A stretch of DNA of 64,000 nt, from NCBI GenBank assembly GCA_938030705.1, contig CALHIR010000027.1, forward strand, positions 1 to 64,000, given 5' to 3'. Under the pieces are notes generated by a model. That model searched no databases. It had not been told where the DNA came from and was given only the letters and a program-made list of their open reading frames with translations. Origin of the DNA: Candidatus Poseidoniaceae archaeon (GTDB lineage Archaea > Thermoplasmatota > Poseidoniia > Poseidoniales > Poseidoniaceae). This document shows, piece by piece, positions 1-7,563 of the stretch. Position numbers and translations under genes: made by a program. How positions within the stretch are numbered: the first letter of the stretch is position 1; each line of letters starts with the position of its first letter.

Positions 1-416
1 CGGTCCCCAGCGGCCTTGGTAATGGCTGCTCGGTCAATTTCAACGGGTCGAATGACAAATTTCCCCTTTGCCAACTTCTCAGATTCACTGAGCAGTGATT
101 TCAGCAGTGCGGCTCGTCCTTTCATGCCGGGATCGGCAATATGGTCTCGGGCAGCATCAAGTGTAGCATCCAGAACCTTACGTCGAGCCACGAGGATGTC
201 CTGTTGGTTCGATTGTCGGGCGCTGGCAACCAACTCGCGAGCGAGTTGGCCTGCTTCCTTTGCTGCACGCTGCTTCGCTTCAGTTTGCATGTCGCCGACC
301 TTGGCTTCTGCATCAGCCAGCAATTGTTTGGCCTCTGCTTTCGCAGCCTTAATCAGCGCTTTCGCTTCTTTTTCAGCCGAAGCCGCAATGTCTTGGGCAA
401 GTGTTTCTAATGTCAT
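1..416 (-). CDS. atpE: A-type ATP synthase subunit E, 3' end cut by window edge
   Basis: Peripheral-stalk subunit E of the archaeal A-type ATP synthase, which together with H links the catalytic A3B3 head to membrane subunit I. The visible 138 residues begin MTLETLAQDI and are an Ala/Glu/Lys-rich coiled coil. A globular C-terminal part (RKVLDATLDAARDHI) follows, as in the VatE/NtpE family of about 190 residues, so roughly 50 residues lie outside the window. An AGGAG site about 8 bases upstream selects the ATG at 416. A second ATG at 420 is in another frame. It follows atpK on the same strand, in the usual archaeal order H-I-K-E. Short sequence is available, so the call relies on coiled-coil character plus neighbours. 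Confidence 0.85.
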   Translation of the reverse strand, partial: MTLETLAQDIAASAEKEAKALIKAAKAEAKQLLADAEAKVGDMQTEAKQRAAKEAGQLARELVASARQSNQQDILVARRKVLDATLDAARDHIADPGMKGRAALLKSLLSESEKLAKGKFVIRPVEIDRAAITKAAGD

Positions 417-476
417 TCATTCATCTCCTTCATCGTTCGTTCAATTGGGCCTTCGCCCAACGGAAACCGTTTCTCC

Positions 477-797
477 TCAATTTCCGAGGAAAAGCGGAAG
501 TGCACCGAGAATCACGATGGATTCTGGAAGAGCGGTGAAGATCAAAGCAACACCGAACTTGCTGCCGTCCTCGGCAAGCATGCCGACAGCAGCGCTGCCG
601 ATAGCGGCTTGGGAGAATCCAGCACCGATGGCGGCAAGGCCAAGGGCTAGACCGACACCAACGTCGCCAGTCATTCCGTCAGTTGCACCCGAATCGGTCG
701 TTACATCTTCTTCAGCAGCAACACCTTGGGCGACCAAGGCGAGCGTTGCCAGAACGATCAGTGTGCGTAGGCTCATTTTTAGGGTATTCTTGTTCAT
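477..797 (-). CDS. atpK: A-type ATP synthase proteolipid subunit K (c-ring)
   Basis: The ion-translocating rotor subunit, 106 residues. Residues 1-28 look like a cleavable signal peptide (basic start, LIVLATLALVAQG core, GVAA|EE site), which most c-subunits lack. Two membrane helices follow, at about 46-74 and 80-105. The ion carboxylate is Glu92 in the ALPESIVI segment of helix 2. Helix 1 carries Ser62-Gln63, at the place where the E. hirae Na+ ring has Thr64-Gln65, and Ser93 follows the glutamate. These residues resemble Na+ ligands, but coupling to Na+ is an inference. GGAGGT lies 6-7 bases before the ATG, a good Shine-Dalgarno site for a highly expressed protein. It sits between subunits I and E. 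Confidence 0.93.
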   Translation of the reverse strand: MNKNTLKMSLRTLIVLATLALVAQGVAAEEDVTTDSGATDGMTGDVGVGLALGLAAIGAGFSQAAIGSAAVGMLAEDGSKFGVALIFTALPESIVILGALPLFLGN

Positions 798-827
798 TTT
801 TCTACCTCCAGTTTTGTGTCCGTGGGA

Positions 828-2876
828 CTATGATTGCCCCTCCGTATGGAGGGTGCGACCGCCAATCGGGGTAAAAACCCGACCGGAGCCGTCGTAGAAC
901 TTGCCCATCCATTCCACGAAGTGGAGACGGGCAGCGTGAATGCTCGGGGAGAGCAATCCAAGCGCGAGTGCAAAGGCTTGAATGAAGAGGAAAAGGACCA
1001 GACCGAGGACGATGGAAACAACGCCGCCACCCGACCACATCAACTCCCACCCCATGGTAATGGAGACTTCGGCAATCTTGACGCCTGCGACGCCGACGCC
1101 CATCACGCGCAGGTACGAGAGCGTGTTGGCCAGTAGCCCAAAGGTTTCGATGGGGCCCATAATGAGGCCTCCTGCCAGGCCGAATTTCTCAAAGACGGCC
1201 AAACCGATGATTAAGCAGACCACGCCCACAAGGGTGGCGATGGCGTAGGGTGTGGCATCAAAGACGCCTTGATCGGAGGTGAGGAAGCCATAGATGTGGA
1301 GCGTGCCTGCGGCAAGGATGATGATCCAACTGCCCTTCTCAAAGAAGGCTGCAACGATGCCGTGTGCTCGAGCGACGTTGATGAAACCGAGGATGAAACC
1401 GAACATCAAGTGGGCGACACCGAGATACACCGAGAGAAGCACATACTCGTTCAGCGACGAGGTAGCGCGGTGGAACGGAATGTGCATGTAGCTCATGTTG
1501 AGCGTATCCGTGATGAAGGCAGGGAAAGTAATGTTGTCGTAGGTCCACGCGTAGAGGCCTGCAAGAGGCGAGGCGTCACCCATTTGGCCGGTGTCGTCCC
1601 AAACAAAGCCGAAGCCTTCGGCAAACAAAAAGCCCCAGATCATGCACCAAACGCCCATCCACTTGAGAATGGTAATGCCGTTCTTGGCCACAGGGTCGGC
1701 GGCGAAGGGTTTCGTTCCAAGCCAAAGGCCGAGGAGGAAGATGATGAAGCCGTAGCCAAAGTCCCCGAGGATGAGGCCGTAAATCATGGGGAAAGTGAGC
1801 ATCAGGAAGAAGGTCGGGTCAAAGGTGCCGTAGGTCGGTCGGCCGACCAACCCGACCATCAACTCGAAGGGGCGAGAGACAGCGTCGTTCTCGAGAGCGA
1901 CCGGAGGATTGGGCTCGTGGTGGTGGCCGTGCTCGTGGTCGTCGTGGTGGTGGTGGTGATCGTTAACGAAGGCCTCCACCTCAACGTGTGATGCCATGTC
2001 TTTGAGGGCTGACTTCACGGCGCTGGTTTTGGACGTGGGCACCCATGCGTCCAAGGCAAAGGCTTGGCCAGAGACAGCGAGTTGAGTAGGAGCGGTGTGT
2101 ATCTCGTCCTCTTTGGCGAGGTATTCGTGAATAGCGAGGATGTTTCGGCCGTTGTTTCGGGCCCAGCGTTGTGCATCTTCAGAAGCAGAGAACATGGTGC
2201 CCTCGACTTCGCTGCGCTTGGCAAGCAATTGCTTGAGCGCCTCGTCGGGCGAACCGCTCATGTTTGGAATTTGCACGGGCTTGCCACCGAGTTCACCGAT
2301 GGCCATCTGGACTTCAGCCCCTTCTGACGGAAGGCAGGCGACAGCAACAATGCCGGGGGCCGATGCCAATTCGACCTTCTGAGCCAAGGAGCCAAACACG
2401 GAGCGTGCTTTGCTCGCTTTTTTGGTTTCAGCAACATAGACTTCCACACGACCGGACCCAGCAAGAAGTTCCAAATCCATGTTCAACGGAGCCAATCGGC
2501 GCAAAAGGTGAATCTGTTCGTCAAGCACCTCCAATTCGGATTCGGAGTCTCGTTGCGTATCAAGAAGATCCAGTCCCGTTTGCAACTCTTCAGCGAACGA
2601 ACCTTCAACCAACTCCTTGACCCTTCGAAGAGGTACGGGGCCGTCGGCGTTGACGGGTTTGAAGGCTGAAATGGCTGCACGGACTTTGGCCAGAAGTGAG
2701 CTGACTTCGTCCGCCTCACCCGACGTGCTAGCTTGACCGACCTTGACGCCTTCTTCGAAATTGCCATAGGGTTCGATGTGAACGCAACCGAGTTCCGTAC
2801 AGGTTCGCAACACATCGGCCATACGAGCAACCGGTGCTGCGACCGTAAGGCGAGACATGGCGACGGTGTCAAACAT
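828..2876 (-). CDS. atpI: A-type ATP synthase subunit I (stator a-subunit)
   Basis: Membrane stator subunit of the A-type ATPase, forming the ion half-channels against the K ring. It has 682 residues, normal for the V-type 116-kDa/NtpI family. The N-terminal half is cytosolic and alpha/beta with coiled coils. The C-terminal half holds about 7-8 membrane helices starting near residue 355, with family-typical segments such as IYGLILGDFGYGF and LSYLRVMGVGVAG. Residues about 306-320 form a His/Asp/Glu-rich linker (HHHHHDDHEHGHHHEP) between the two halves. This linker is not part of the usual family pattern and could bind metal. The start is 9 bases after the atpH stop, so the two genes are co-transcribed. 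Confidence 0.95.
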   Translation of the reverse strand: MFDTVAMSRLTVAAPVARMADVLRTCTELGCVHIEPYGNFEEGVKVGQASTSGEADEVSSLLAKVRAAISAFKPVNADGPVPLRRVKELVEGSFAEELQTGLDLLDTQRDSESELEVLDEQIHLLRRLAPLNMDLELLAGSGRVEVYVAETKKASKARSVFGSLAQKVELASAPGIVAVACLPSEGAEVQMAIGELGGKPVQIPNMSGSPDEALKQLLAKRSEVEGTMFSASEDAQRWARNNGRNILAIHEYLAKEDEIHTAPTQLAVSGQAFALDAWVPTSKTSAVKSALKDMASHVEVEAFVNDHHHHHDDHEHGHHHEPNPPVALENDAVSRPFELMVGLVGRPTYGTFDPTFFLMLTFPMIYGLILGDFGYGFIIFLLGLWLGTKPFAADPVAKNGITILKWMGVWCMIWGFLFAEGFGFVWDDTGQMGDASPLAGLYAWTYDNITFPAFITDTLNMSYMHIPFHRATSSLNEYVLLSVYLGVAHLMFGFILGFINVARAHGIVAAFFEKGSWIIILAAGTLHIYGFLTSDQGVFDATPYAIATLVGVVCLIIGLAVFEKFGLAGGLIMGPIETFGLLANTLSYLRVMGVGVAGVKIAEVSITMGWELMWSGGGVVSIVLGLVLFLFIQAFALALGLLSPSIHAARLHFVEWMGKFYDGSGRVFTPIGGRTLHTEGQS

Positions 2877-2885
2877 GAAATCGCC

Positions 2886-3203
2886 TCATTCGGATGACAG
2901 AGCGTTGACGACCATTTCAACGGCCGAATCTTGATTCTTCGTGGAACTGGTTTCGATGCTGGCGACTTCTTTGGCGCCAGTGGCCTTGACTTGGTCCGCT
3001 TCGCCTTGTGCTTTGTTTCGAGCCTCATCCAGGATCTTTTGCGTCATGGCCACCGTTTCATCGGCAGCATTTTGAACCATCTCAGATGATTTCCGGCGTG
3101 CGTCCGCCACGATTTTTGATGCTTCTTCTTGCGCCTCGGCAAGACGCTTTTCGGCATCTTGTTCGGCGTTTTTGATGCTTCGAAGGACCTCGGACATACC
3201 CAT
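2886..3203 (-). CDS. atpH: A-type ATP synthase peripheral stalk subunit H
   Basis: Small coiled-coil protein of 105 residues (MGMSEVLRSIKNAEQDAEKR start), rich in Ala/Glu/Lys throughout. This matches AhaH/subunit G of archaeal ATPases, which pairs with subunit E to form the peripheral stalk. The open frame reaches a GTG at 3212. I chose the ATG at 3203 because an AGAGGTG site lies 6-7 bases before it, and that site would overlap the GTG start. It is the first gene of the ATPase cluster on this strand, 36 bases after the methyltransferase stop. Sequence similarity in such coiled coils is weak, so the name leans on its position in front of atpI. Confidence 0.85.
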   Translation of the reverse strand: MGMSEVLRSIKNAEQDAEKRLAEAQEEASKIVADARRKSSEMVQNAADETVAMTQKILDEARNKAQGEADQVKATGAKEVASIETSSTKNQDSAVEMVVNALSSE

Positions 3204-3239
3204 GAAGAACACCTCTTAAATTTTCCAATGGGAGGGGGT

Positions 3240-4049
3240 TTAAGAGTCTAACGGGGTTGGTTCTTTGGGTCCGTTCGCTGGCTTCGTCCCACGGAAACGG
3301 CTGGCCATGCCAAATGGATAGAGGAGGCGTCCTTGGACGTTTTGGAAACCAACCCGTTTCATCATTTTCCTGTAGTAACCGTTGGTCCCGTAGTGCGTGT
3401 AGCTGCGAGCAAGGCCTTTCCACGGGTGGTCTTTTTCCTTCGTGATGACCCTTGCCATTAATTGAACCACGCTGTTCATCCAGAGATAACCAAAGAAGCC
3501 GTGAAGTTTGTTGGCCTTCCCCGCATCACAAATAACCAATCGGCCACCAGGCTTCAGCACCCGAAAAATCTCGCAGAGGCCTTGCTCTTTGTCCTTGAAA
3601 TCACGGAAGGAAAACAAGCAAAAAACCATGTCAAACGAATCATCTGGCAGCGGAATCTCTTCGGCGATGGCTTGCACGTAGGCAGCAGGCTCCTCCCCCC
3701 GGGCTGCACGAGCGGCATCCACTCGGGGTTGAGCGGTGGCGAGCATCTCAGGAGACGGGTCGAGGCACGTCAACTCCATGCCAACCAAGTCTTCAGCGAA
3801 GGACCCCGGGCCGCAACCCACCTCAAGCACCTTCATGCCAGGCGTAGCGTGGTTCCTGACGTTTCGCCGCCAACGCTTGTCTTGACCGAAGGTCATCCAC
3901 GTGTTGACGCGGTCGTAATTGGGGATGGTGGCTTCAAGTTGGCCCTCGAGTTCTTCCCATGCATCCGAATCGATACCAGACGGGTCGAATCCTCCGGTCG
4001 CAGCGCGTTCCCCCATGGCGTGAGGCGCACGCCCGACCGTTTTGGACAT
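3240..4049 (-). CDS. UbiE/COQ5-type SAM-dependent methyltransferase
   Basis: Class I methyltransferase of 269 residues from the chosen ATG (MSKTVGRAPHAMG). SAM-binding motif I is VLEVGCGPGSF. The acidic end of strand beta2 is LTCLDPSPEML, and motif post-I/II is PDDSFDMVFCLFSFRDF followed by VLKPGGRLVICD. The last two are typical of the UbiE/MenG quinone C-methyltransferases, so menaquinone methylation is plausible but not proven. The frame can be opened to 4124, but that would overlap the preceding KaiC-like gene by about 50 bases. The ATG at 4049 lies 22 bases after that gene's stop. It may be co-transcribed with the KaiC triad upstream and the ATPase genes downstream. Confidence 0.75.
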   Translation of the reverse strand: MSKTVGRAPHAMGERAATGGFDPSGIDSDAWEELEGQLEATIPNYDRVNTWMTFGQDKRWRRNVRNHATPGMKVLEVGCGPGSFAEDLVGMELTCLDPSPEMLATAQPRVDAARAARGEEPAAYVQAIAEEIPLPDDSFDMVFCLFSFRDFKDKEQGLCEIFRVLKPGGRLVICDAGKANKLHGFFGYLWMNSVVQLMARVITKEKDHPWKGLARSYTHYGTNGYYRKMMKRVGFQNVQGRLLYPFGMASRFRGTKPANGPKEPTPLDS

Positions 4050-4071
4050 GTCGTTTGAGCCATGGCGCTCA

Positions 4072-4875
4072 TCAGGCGATACGTTCCACGGTTTCAGGCG
4101 TAATGCCTTCTTCTGGCGTAACACGGAACACGAGAATTTTGAGATTCTCTGGAGCGTTTCTGAATTTTGAAACGATCATGGAGTTTTCAAAGTCCGTACC
4201 GATGGTTCGAACCTTAAACGACAACACCATGTCGGCGATGGAGGACAATTCCTGTTTGATGGAAGGATCAAGACCGTCAGTCGATACCGAAATCATCAGC
4301 AAACCACGCACCATTTGGGCGTGAGCCTGGAGCATACGAACCATGGAGATGACCCGGGCAGGGTCTTCTCGCTGCAGGAAGAAATCAAGGTTGTCAAGGA
4401 CCACCCTGAAATACGGCCCGAGACCCATAATTTCGTTGGTCACCTCAGTCAGGTAGTCTTGACTGCTGTCATCGACAAACCGAGTTTGAGCAAGGCGTTG
4501 GATGTCAGCCAGTTGGAAGCCTTCGAGGCGGTACCGGCTTGCGAGCAGTTCACGTTCGAGGACATTGGCGTTGTATTCTTCCCCAATCGTTCGAACTTTG
4601 ATGTCGAGCGGCCAGTTGTATTTCTTGAAAATCCGAATAATTTCCTGCTGCCCTTCATCGGTGGCGATGTAAAGGGTATTTTCGGATTCTTCTGCAGGAG
4701 AGGTGAACTGTTTGGCGAACAACTCGCTCCCTGAGCCAGTCTCGGTAAACGCAATCATGGTGAAACCTCGGGGGACGCCCCCTCGCATTTCGTTGTCGAA
4801 CTTTGGGACGCCAAAGGAACCGACGGAGCCAAAGAACTCTTCATCCTCGGGGTCAAACGTGAATTTTCGAGCCAT
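4072..4875 (-). CDS. KaiC/Rad55-like RecA-fold protein with degenerate Walker A (third of three)
   Basis: RecA-superfamily protein of 267 residues. The N-terminal region (VPKFDNEMRGGVPRGFTMIA) aligns by eye with the start of KaiC-like domains, but the P-loop reads TETGSGSELF, with Glu51 where the catalytic Lys should be. A Walker B-like strand is present (YFRVVLDNLDFF, Asp161). ATP hydrolysis is therefore doubtful, and a regulatory or scaffolding role is more likely. A GAGGTGAT site before the ATG sets the start, 11 bases after the end of the second KaiC-like gene. Archaeal KaiC-like proteins include ArlH/FlaH and circadian-type KaiC, but nothing here allows a specific assignment. Confidence 0.75.
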   Translation of the reverse strand: MARKFTFDPEDEEFFGSVGSFGVPKFDNEMRGGVPRGFTMIAFTETGSGSELFAKQFTSPAEESENTLYIATDEGQQEIIRIFKKYNWPLDIKVRTIGEEYNANVLERELLASRYRLEGFQLADIQRLAQTRFVDDSSQDYLTEVTNEIMGLGPYFRVVLDNLDFFLQREDPARVISMVRMLQAHAQMVRGLLMISVSTDGLDPSIKQELSSIADMVLSFKVRTIGTDFENSMIVSKFRNAPENLKILVFRVTPEEGITPETVERIA

Positions 4876-4886
4876 GCATCATCACC

Positions 4887-5486
4887 TCAGAGAAGGACCA
4901 CCTGTCCCCGGTCGATCAAATCCGTGCAGTAGGTGTCCAAGTTCGCAAGGACAAGGGGAGGCGTTTGGTCGGGAACATTCAGCATGACCGACAGTACCTC
5001 TCGCTGCCTGAAAGTGTTGATGAAGGTGTGAAGATATTCTGCGAGCATTCGGTCATCGTTGTAGATGGCGAGCGCGTTCACGCTGTCAAGGAAGACAAAA
5101 TTTCGTGGATTATTGGTCGTCCTCAGCGTGTAAAGCGTACGCAGTAAGATGCTCTCCAGCATGATGGGGCTGTCGATGAACGTGATGTTGGAATACGGAA
5201 CATCCGTTCCGCCAAGAACGCCAGACGAGACCAAATCAAGGAAATGGATGCCGGAAACGTCCATGCCAATTGTTTCGAAGGCTTGGATAATCTCCACTGC
5301 ACTGCGGCTGGCGGAGATGTAAACACCGCCCATCTCGAACATTTGCATGAGGGGAACCATGGTGCTTGCGGTGACGGCAAAGGAATTGGAAGAACTCATT
5401 CGGACTTGAATGGAACTTCCTAGGGAGACTTGAGTCAGTTGTTCGGCAATCTGTTGGTCGAGTTCAAACATCATCATTGCCCCCAT
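4887..5486 (-). CDS. Short RecA-fold protein lacking a P-loop (second of three)
   Basis: Protein of 199 residues with the later strands of a KaiC/RecA fold but no GxxGxGKT in its N-terminal 60 residues. The Walker B-like strand NFVFLDSVNALAIYND is clear (Asp134), and SNITFIDSPIMLESILLRTLYTLR fits the helix before it. It cannot be a normal ATPase, so it may pair with the intact ATPase of the gene before it. Two starts are possible: the ATG at 5486, overlapping the previous gene by 13 bases, or the ATG at 5477, which forms an ATGA overlap with the previous stop. The tight overlap implies translational coupling. I do not know its function. Confidence 0.7.
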   Translation of the reverse strand: MGAMMMFELDQQIAEQLTQVSLGSSIQVRMSSSNSFAVTASTMVPLMQMFEMGGVYISASRSAVEIIQAFETIGMDVSGIHFLDLVSSGVLGGTDVPYSNITFIDSPIMLESILLRTLYTLRTTNNPRNFVFLDSVNALAIYNDDRMLAEYLHTFINTFRQREVLSVMLNVPDQTPPLVLANLDTYCTDLIDRGQVVLL

Positions 5487-6256
5487 CTGGACGTTTTATC
5501 AGCAGAAGCACCCCATTTGAGCATTGGAATGAGCATCACCCCAAGCGGCGTGAGTTCAATAGCGTGTTTCGCACGACTGTGGGAGGTACCTCGCATTTTC
5601 ACCACTTGCAAGAACCGCAACAAGTGACCCATTCGCTCCGAGTCGCCCATGACGATGATGCCGTCGGCGATGGCCTCTTCAACGCCAAACGAGGACCAGT
5701 GGGCGTTTTCGGTAGCCGAGGTGATCTCTGAAATCAAAATGGTGGTGCAACCGAGCGTGGCCAGTTTCTTTCCGAGCGTGAACAAAAAGTCTCGAATCAG
5801 TTGTTCGGATTTAATTTTGTAGCAGAGCGTGGTCACTGAATCGATGACCAATCGCGTAACACCGATGGTGTTGACGATGTCGACGATGGACTTGATGAGG
5901 GCGTGAACGTCATCAAGGTCAAACGAGGCCTTTTCGAGGCCCAACCAAGAATAGAGGACGTCCATGTCAAAGACGTTGATGAGTCCGGAATCCACCATGT
6001 TCATGTCGAAAAAGGCGTATTGGCGGATGTTCTCAAGCAGTTTCACCGAAGGTTCGGTCGCCGTAAAATGGGCGCAGGCTTCACCGGCCAATGCTCCACG
6101 GACAAGAAACTCCATGGCAAGGGTGGTCTTCCCTGAACCACAGGTCCCTGCGGCAAGGACCGTTGAGCCGTACGGAATGCCGCCACGAAGAATTTCATCC
6201 AGTCCGTGGATGCCCGTTACGCATCGGTCTCGGGTGTAAACGCTCGTCGGTTGCAT
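5474..6256 (-). CDS. KaiC-like ATPase with intact Walker A (first of three)
   Basis: RecA/KaiC-family ATPase of 260 residues from the ATG at 6256 (MQPTSVYTRDRCVTGIHGLD). The start agrees with the usual 'TGIxGLDEILxGGIPxG' opening of KaiC domains. Walker A is GTCGSGKTT (residues 37-45) and Walker B is RLVIDSVTTL (Asp139). A single domain is present, compared with two in cyanobacterial KaiC. The frame opens to 6373, but that would overlap the pilin-like gene. No Shine-Dalgarno is seen before 6256, so it may be leaderless. It heads an overlapping set with two RecA-fold genes that lack a working P-loop, and probably supplies the ATPase activity for a complex of the three. Confidence 0.88.
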   Translation of the reverse strand: MQPTSVYTRDRCVTGIHGLDEILRGGIPYGSTVLAAGTCGSGKTTLAMEFLVRGALAGEACAHFTATEPSVKLLENIRQYAFFDMNMVDSGLINVFDMDVLYSWLGLEKASFDLDDVHALIKSIVDIVNTIGVTRLVIDSVTTLCYKIKSEQLIRDFLFTLGKKLATLGCTTILISEITSATENAHWSSFGVEEAIADGIIVMGDSERMGHLLRFLQVVKMRGTSHSRAKHAIELTPLGVMLIPMLKWGASADKTSRWGQ

Positions 6257-6327
6257 GGGGACCAAGCAGAAGGAACAGGCTTGGGTTGATGAAGTGTGCG
6301 GAAAGCAAACACCAAGTCTGGTTGGAT

Positions 6328-7404
6328 TCAAACGGCGTTTTCGCCCGGAGAGGGTGAATCTTCTAGGTCCCACGCACCGGCATCAAAACGGTCCCCTCCG
6401 CCCCATACCAAGGATTGGCCCGTAACCATGAACAACTGGGTATCTCCTCCCCATTCAACCACCATGACATCAGAAGGCGTGACCTCCTCAAGTTGCGTAT
6501 ATCGGAGAATCAACGTCCCTTGGCCGTCTGCCAAACCTTGCAGCTGACCCACGCCCAGGAATCCAAGGGCCCCAAGGTCAATCACATGGGTGGCGTTGCC
6601 AACCGTTTGGGAAGAAACATCGCCAGTGAACAGCGAAATGGATTGACCGGCCAGCACGCCGGATTGCAAGAGGAGGTTGCTTGAACTGCTCCCAGAAGTA
6701 TGATTGAATGACCAACCCTTCAAAGCCACAGCAAAGTCGTTTGGATTTTCGACCTCAATCCATTCTGGCCCGCTTGAGGAGGGTCTGGTCATGACTTCAG
6801 TGATGTGGAGAACGTTGTTCTTACGGCCGCCATCGTGAACCTCCAAGACCACACGAATCAATTCCCCCTCTTGTTGAAACGAACGGTACGCCGTCGAGGA
6901 GGAAGGCGCCGTGCCCCGGTCGGTCCCGCCCTCAAACAAAACGGTTGAGGCCCGACCCTGTGTGCTCTCAGCCACCATGATGGTCAGGTGAAGGCTCATG
7001 TCGACATCAAGCCCTAAACCCGCTGCCATGCCGTCTTCAGTGACGTTGTGAAGCGCGTCAACACGTTCCATATCCAAGCGCTGATTGGACATCAACCCCG
7101 GCTGAACTCGGCCATCGTAAAGGGCGTCTGCCGTCGCCAAATGCCAATCCGCAGAGGCGTTGGCATAATCCAACCCATCAGCATATGGCACAAACCATCC
7201 TTCTCCCGAAGTGAGGCGGTCAAGGCCCAACGATGCGGCCCTGTCGAGCCGGTCGACATCAGGGTCGTTGGAGCCCATTTGAAGTTGAGCGAGCGAAAGG
7301 AAGGCGGTGAGGATCATCAAGAACAACGTGAACGCAGACAGAAATTCAATCACGGCCGTCAAGGCCCCTTCATCGCGTTCGCAATGAGAGGATGTTCGGC
7401 GCAT
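6328..7404 (-). CDS. Pilin-like secreted protein with C-terminal lamin-tail domain
   Basis: Protein of 358 residues from the ATG at 7404. The frame extends to 7443, and the start is uncertain. Near the N-terminus ERDEGALTAVIEF is followed by about 20 hydrophobic residues. EG|AL fits the class III (prepilin peptidase) signal of archaeal pilins and archaellins, with a Glu at +7 after the predicted cut. The middle part resembles adhesin-like beta sequence. Residues about 200-330 contain VLHITEVMTRP and GPEWIEVENPNDFAVALKGW, the hallmark of a lamin-tail domain (LTD), an Ig-like fold found in secreted microbial proteins. The stop is 71 bases before the KaiC-like ATPase start, on the same strand. 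It is divergent from the large surface protein at 7564. Confidence 0.7.
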   Translation of the reverse strand: MRRTSSHCERDEGALTAVIEFLSAFTLFLMILTAFLSLAQLQMGSNDPDVDRLDRAASLGLDRLTSGEGWFVPYADGLDYANASADWHLATADALYDGRVQPGLMSNQRLDMERVDALHNVTEDGMAAGLGLDVDMSLHLTIMVAESTQGRASTVLFEGGTDRGTAPSSSTAYRSFQQEGELIRVVLEVHDGGRKNNVLHITEVMTRPSSSGPEWIEVENPNDFAVALKGWSFNHTSGSSSSNLLLQSGVLAGQSISLFTGDVSSQTVGNATHVIDLGALGFLGVGQLQGLADGQGTLILRYTQLEEVTPSDVMVVEWGGDTQLFMVTGQSLVWGGGDRFDAGAWDLEDSPSPGENAV

Positions 7405-7550
7405 GGCATGACCATGTGAGCACAATTCATGAGGTTGCCGCATGAAACCAAGTCGACCCGCCCAACTGGCCGCCAGTTGTCGTTTCGCTGCGCACTATCA
7501 AACAACCATATCCGGCGGGTTCGAAGCGATGAGTCTTTGAATCACGGATG

Positions 7551-7558
7551 AAAGGAGG
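7551..7558 (+). promoter_or_regulatory. Strong Shine-Dalgarno site before the large surface protein
   Basis: The sequence aaaggagg lies 5 bases before the ATG at 7564 and is close to a perfect complement of the archaeal 16S rRNA 3' end. Few other first genes in this window carry such a site, so the mRNA is expected to have a leader and efficient initiation. It decides the start of the downstream gene. Confidence 0.8.
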
Positions 7559-7563
7559 TTACG

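Noticed and set aside
1269-1991. Plus-strand frame rich in Glu, Arg and Val runs
   Set aside because: Antisense of atpI. The Val run at its end is the complement of the His-rich linker.
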